Below are positions 14,670 to 15,468 of a stretch of DNA of 15,468 nt, in pieces. Where the stretch lies: positions 1-15,468 of the forward strand of contig DASTRY010000019.1 in the NCBI GenBank assembly GCA_035760965.1, given 5' to 3'. The first letter of the stretch is position 1. Each line of letters starts with the position of its first letter. The translations under genes and the position numbers were made by a program. Source of the stretch: JADGHX01 sp035760965 (GTDB lineage: Bacteria > Pseudomonadota > Gammaproteobacteria > Steroidobacterales > Steroidobacteraceae). The notes beneath the pieces were generated by a model, which saw only the letters and a program-made list of their open reading frames with translations, did no database searches and had not been told where the DNA came from.

Positions 14670-15468
14670 TCAGCGCGCAGCCGGCGACCTGTCTTCCAGC
14701 AATGGGCGCCCGTTTGCAGACGAATGTGTCTGCGACGCGCTGGCGCTGGTCACGCGCCAGACGGTATTGCCCACATCGTCGGCGACGAGCAGCGCTCCCT
14801 GCTTGTCGATGGCAACACCGACCGGCCGTCCGTAGGCCTCGCCTCGATCGCTGACGAAACCCGTGAGCACATCGACGGGCTTGCCCGCAGGCTTGCCGCT
14901 CTCGAACGGCACGAACAGCACCTTGTACCCGCTGCGCGGCTTGCGATTCCACGACCCGTGCTGACCGACGAACATGCCGCGAACGAACGGCGCCGGCAGC
15001 GCACTGCCCTCGCTGTACGCAAGCCCGAGGGAGGCCGTGTGCGCGCCCAGCGCGTAATCGGGCTTGCGCGCAGTCGCGACGAGATCCGGCCTTTGCGGCG
15101 CAACGCGATCATCAACGTGCTGCCCGTAGTAACTGTAAGGCCAGCCGTAAAAACCGCCTTCGACGACACTCGTCAGGTAGTCCGGCACGAGATCGCTGCC
15201 GAGCTCGTCGCGTTCGTTGACCACCGTCCACAGCGCGCCCGTCTGCGGCTCCCACGCCATGCCGTTCGGATTGCGCAACCCCGAGGCGAAAATACGCCGC
15301 GCTCCGGTGCGCAGCTCGATTTCCCAGATCGCCGCCCGCCCTTCTTCCTGCTCGATGCCGTTCTCGGCGGCGTTGCTGTTCGAGCCCACCGTAACGTAGA
15401 GCCGCGTGCCATCCGGGCTCGCCAGAATGTTCTTGGTCCAGTGGTGATTGATCGGCCCGGCCGGCAGG
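14670..15468 (-). CDS. Sorbosone/glucose dehydrogenase-like beta-propeller, C-terminal part
   Basis: The C-terminal 265 residues are visible; the 5' end lies beyond the right edge. The first complete codons read LPAGPINHHWTKNILASPDG, so the frame continues above the GTG at 15389, which is an internal Val codon. The sequence is that of the six-bladed beta-propeller family of PQQ-dependent soluble glucose dehydrogenase and L-sorbosone dehydrogenase (GSDH). Motifs in order are LYVTVGSNSN, GLRNPNGMAWEP, VVNERDELGSD, EGGFYGWPYSYYGQH, HTASLGLAYSEG, GQHGSWNRKPRSGYKV and GRPVGVAIDKQGALLVADD. Members are usually periplasmic sugar or aldehyde dehydrogenases, but many in this branch have no tested substrate and PQQ use is an assumption. 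The last 20 residues are polar and likely disordered. It ends 17 bp from the convergent ATPase stop. Confidence 0.9.
   Translation of the reverse strand, partial: LPAGPINHHWTKNILASPDGTRLYVTVGSNSNAAENGIEQEEGRAAIWEIELRTGARRIFASGLRNPNGMAWEPQTGALWTVVNERDELGSDLVPDYLTSVVEGGFYGWPYSYYGQHVDDRVAPQRPDLVATARKPDYALGAHTASLGLAYSEGSALPAPFVRGMFVGQHGSWNRKPRSGYKVLFVPFESGKPAGKPVDVLTGFVSDRGEAYGRPVGVAIDKQGALLVADDVGNTVWRVTSASASQTHSSANGRPLLEDRSPAAR

Overview
The window is GC-rich, gene-dense chromosomal DNA from a proteobacterium. The gene set (YciH/SUI1, a periplasmic alpha-2-macroglobulin paired with PbpC, a DUF6152-type exported protein, a hybrid histidine kinase) and the strong GC bias fit a Betaproteobacterium or a high-GC Gammaproteobacterium. 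The sequence alone does not settle which. No rRNA, tRNA, CRISPR array or transposase was seen, and no gene-free stretch exceeds about 205 bp.

Layout. At the left edge is the 5' end of a small exported DUF6152-like gene (minus). Divergent from it is a cytosolic hybrid sensor kinase, REC-HisKA-HATPase-REC (plus). The kinase converges, with a 4-bp gap, on an exported MetX-like alpha/beta hydrolase (minus). That hydrolase is divergent, across 51 bp, from a yciH/SUI1 gene (plus), which is followed by an atypical member of the glutamate/dicarboxylate:cation symporter (DAACS) fold (plus). A hairpin separates the transporter from the main operon: a 1996-residue alpha-2-macroglobulin with an intact CLEQ thioester, overlapping by one base with pbpC, a class A (GT51 plus transpeptidase) penicillin-binding protein. 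This pair is a conserved periplasmic module: the A2M traps attacking proteases and PbpC is thought to act on the cell wall.

After pbpC comes about 200 bp with nested inverted repeats, then an AT-rich patch carrying two TTACC-N6-GGTAA palindromic sites set 21 bp apart. Immediately downstream is a single STAND/archaeal-type AAA ATPase gene with a winged-helix-like C-terminus and clearly lower GC than its neighbours. It looks like an acquired one-gene insert, possibly autoregulated. It converges on a partial sorbosone/glucose-dehydrogenase-like beta-propeller gene (minus) that runs off the right edge.

The best leads are the ATPase with its twin operator, the transporter that lacks the NMDGT cation-site motif, and the repeat-bearing linkers in the A2M and PbpC N-termini.
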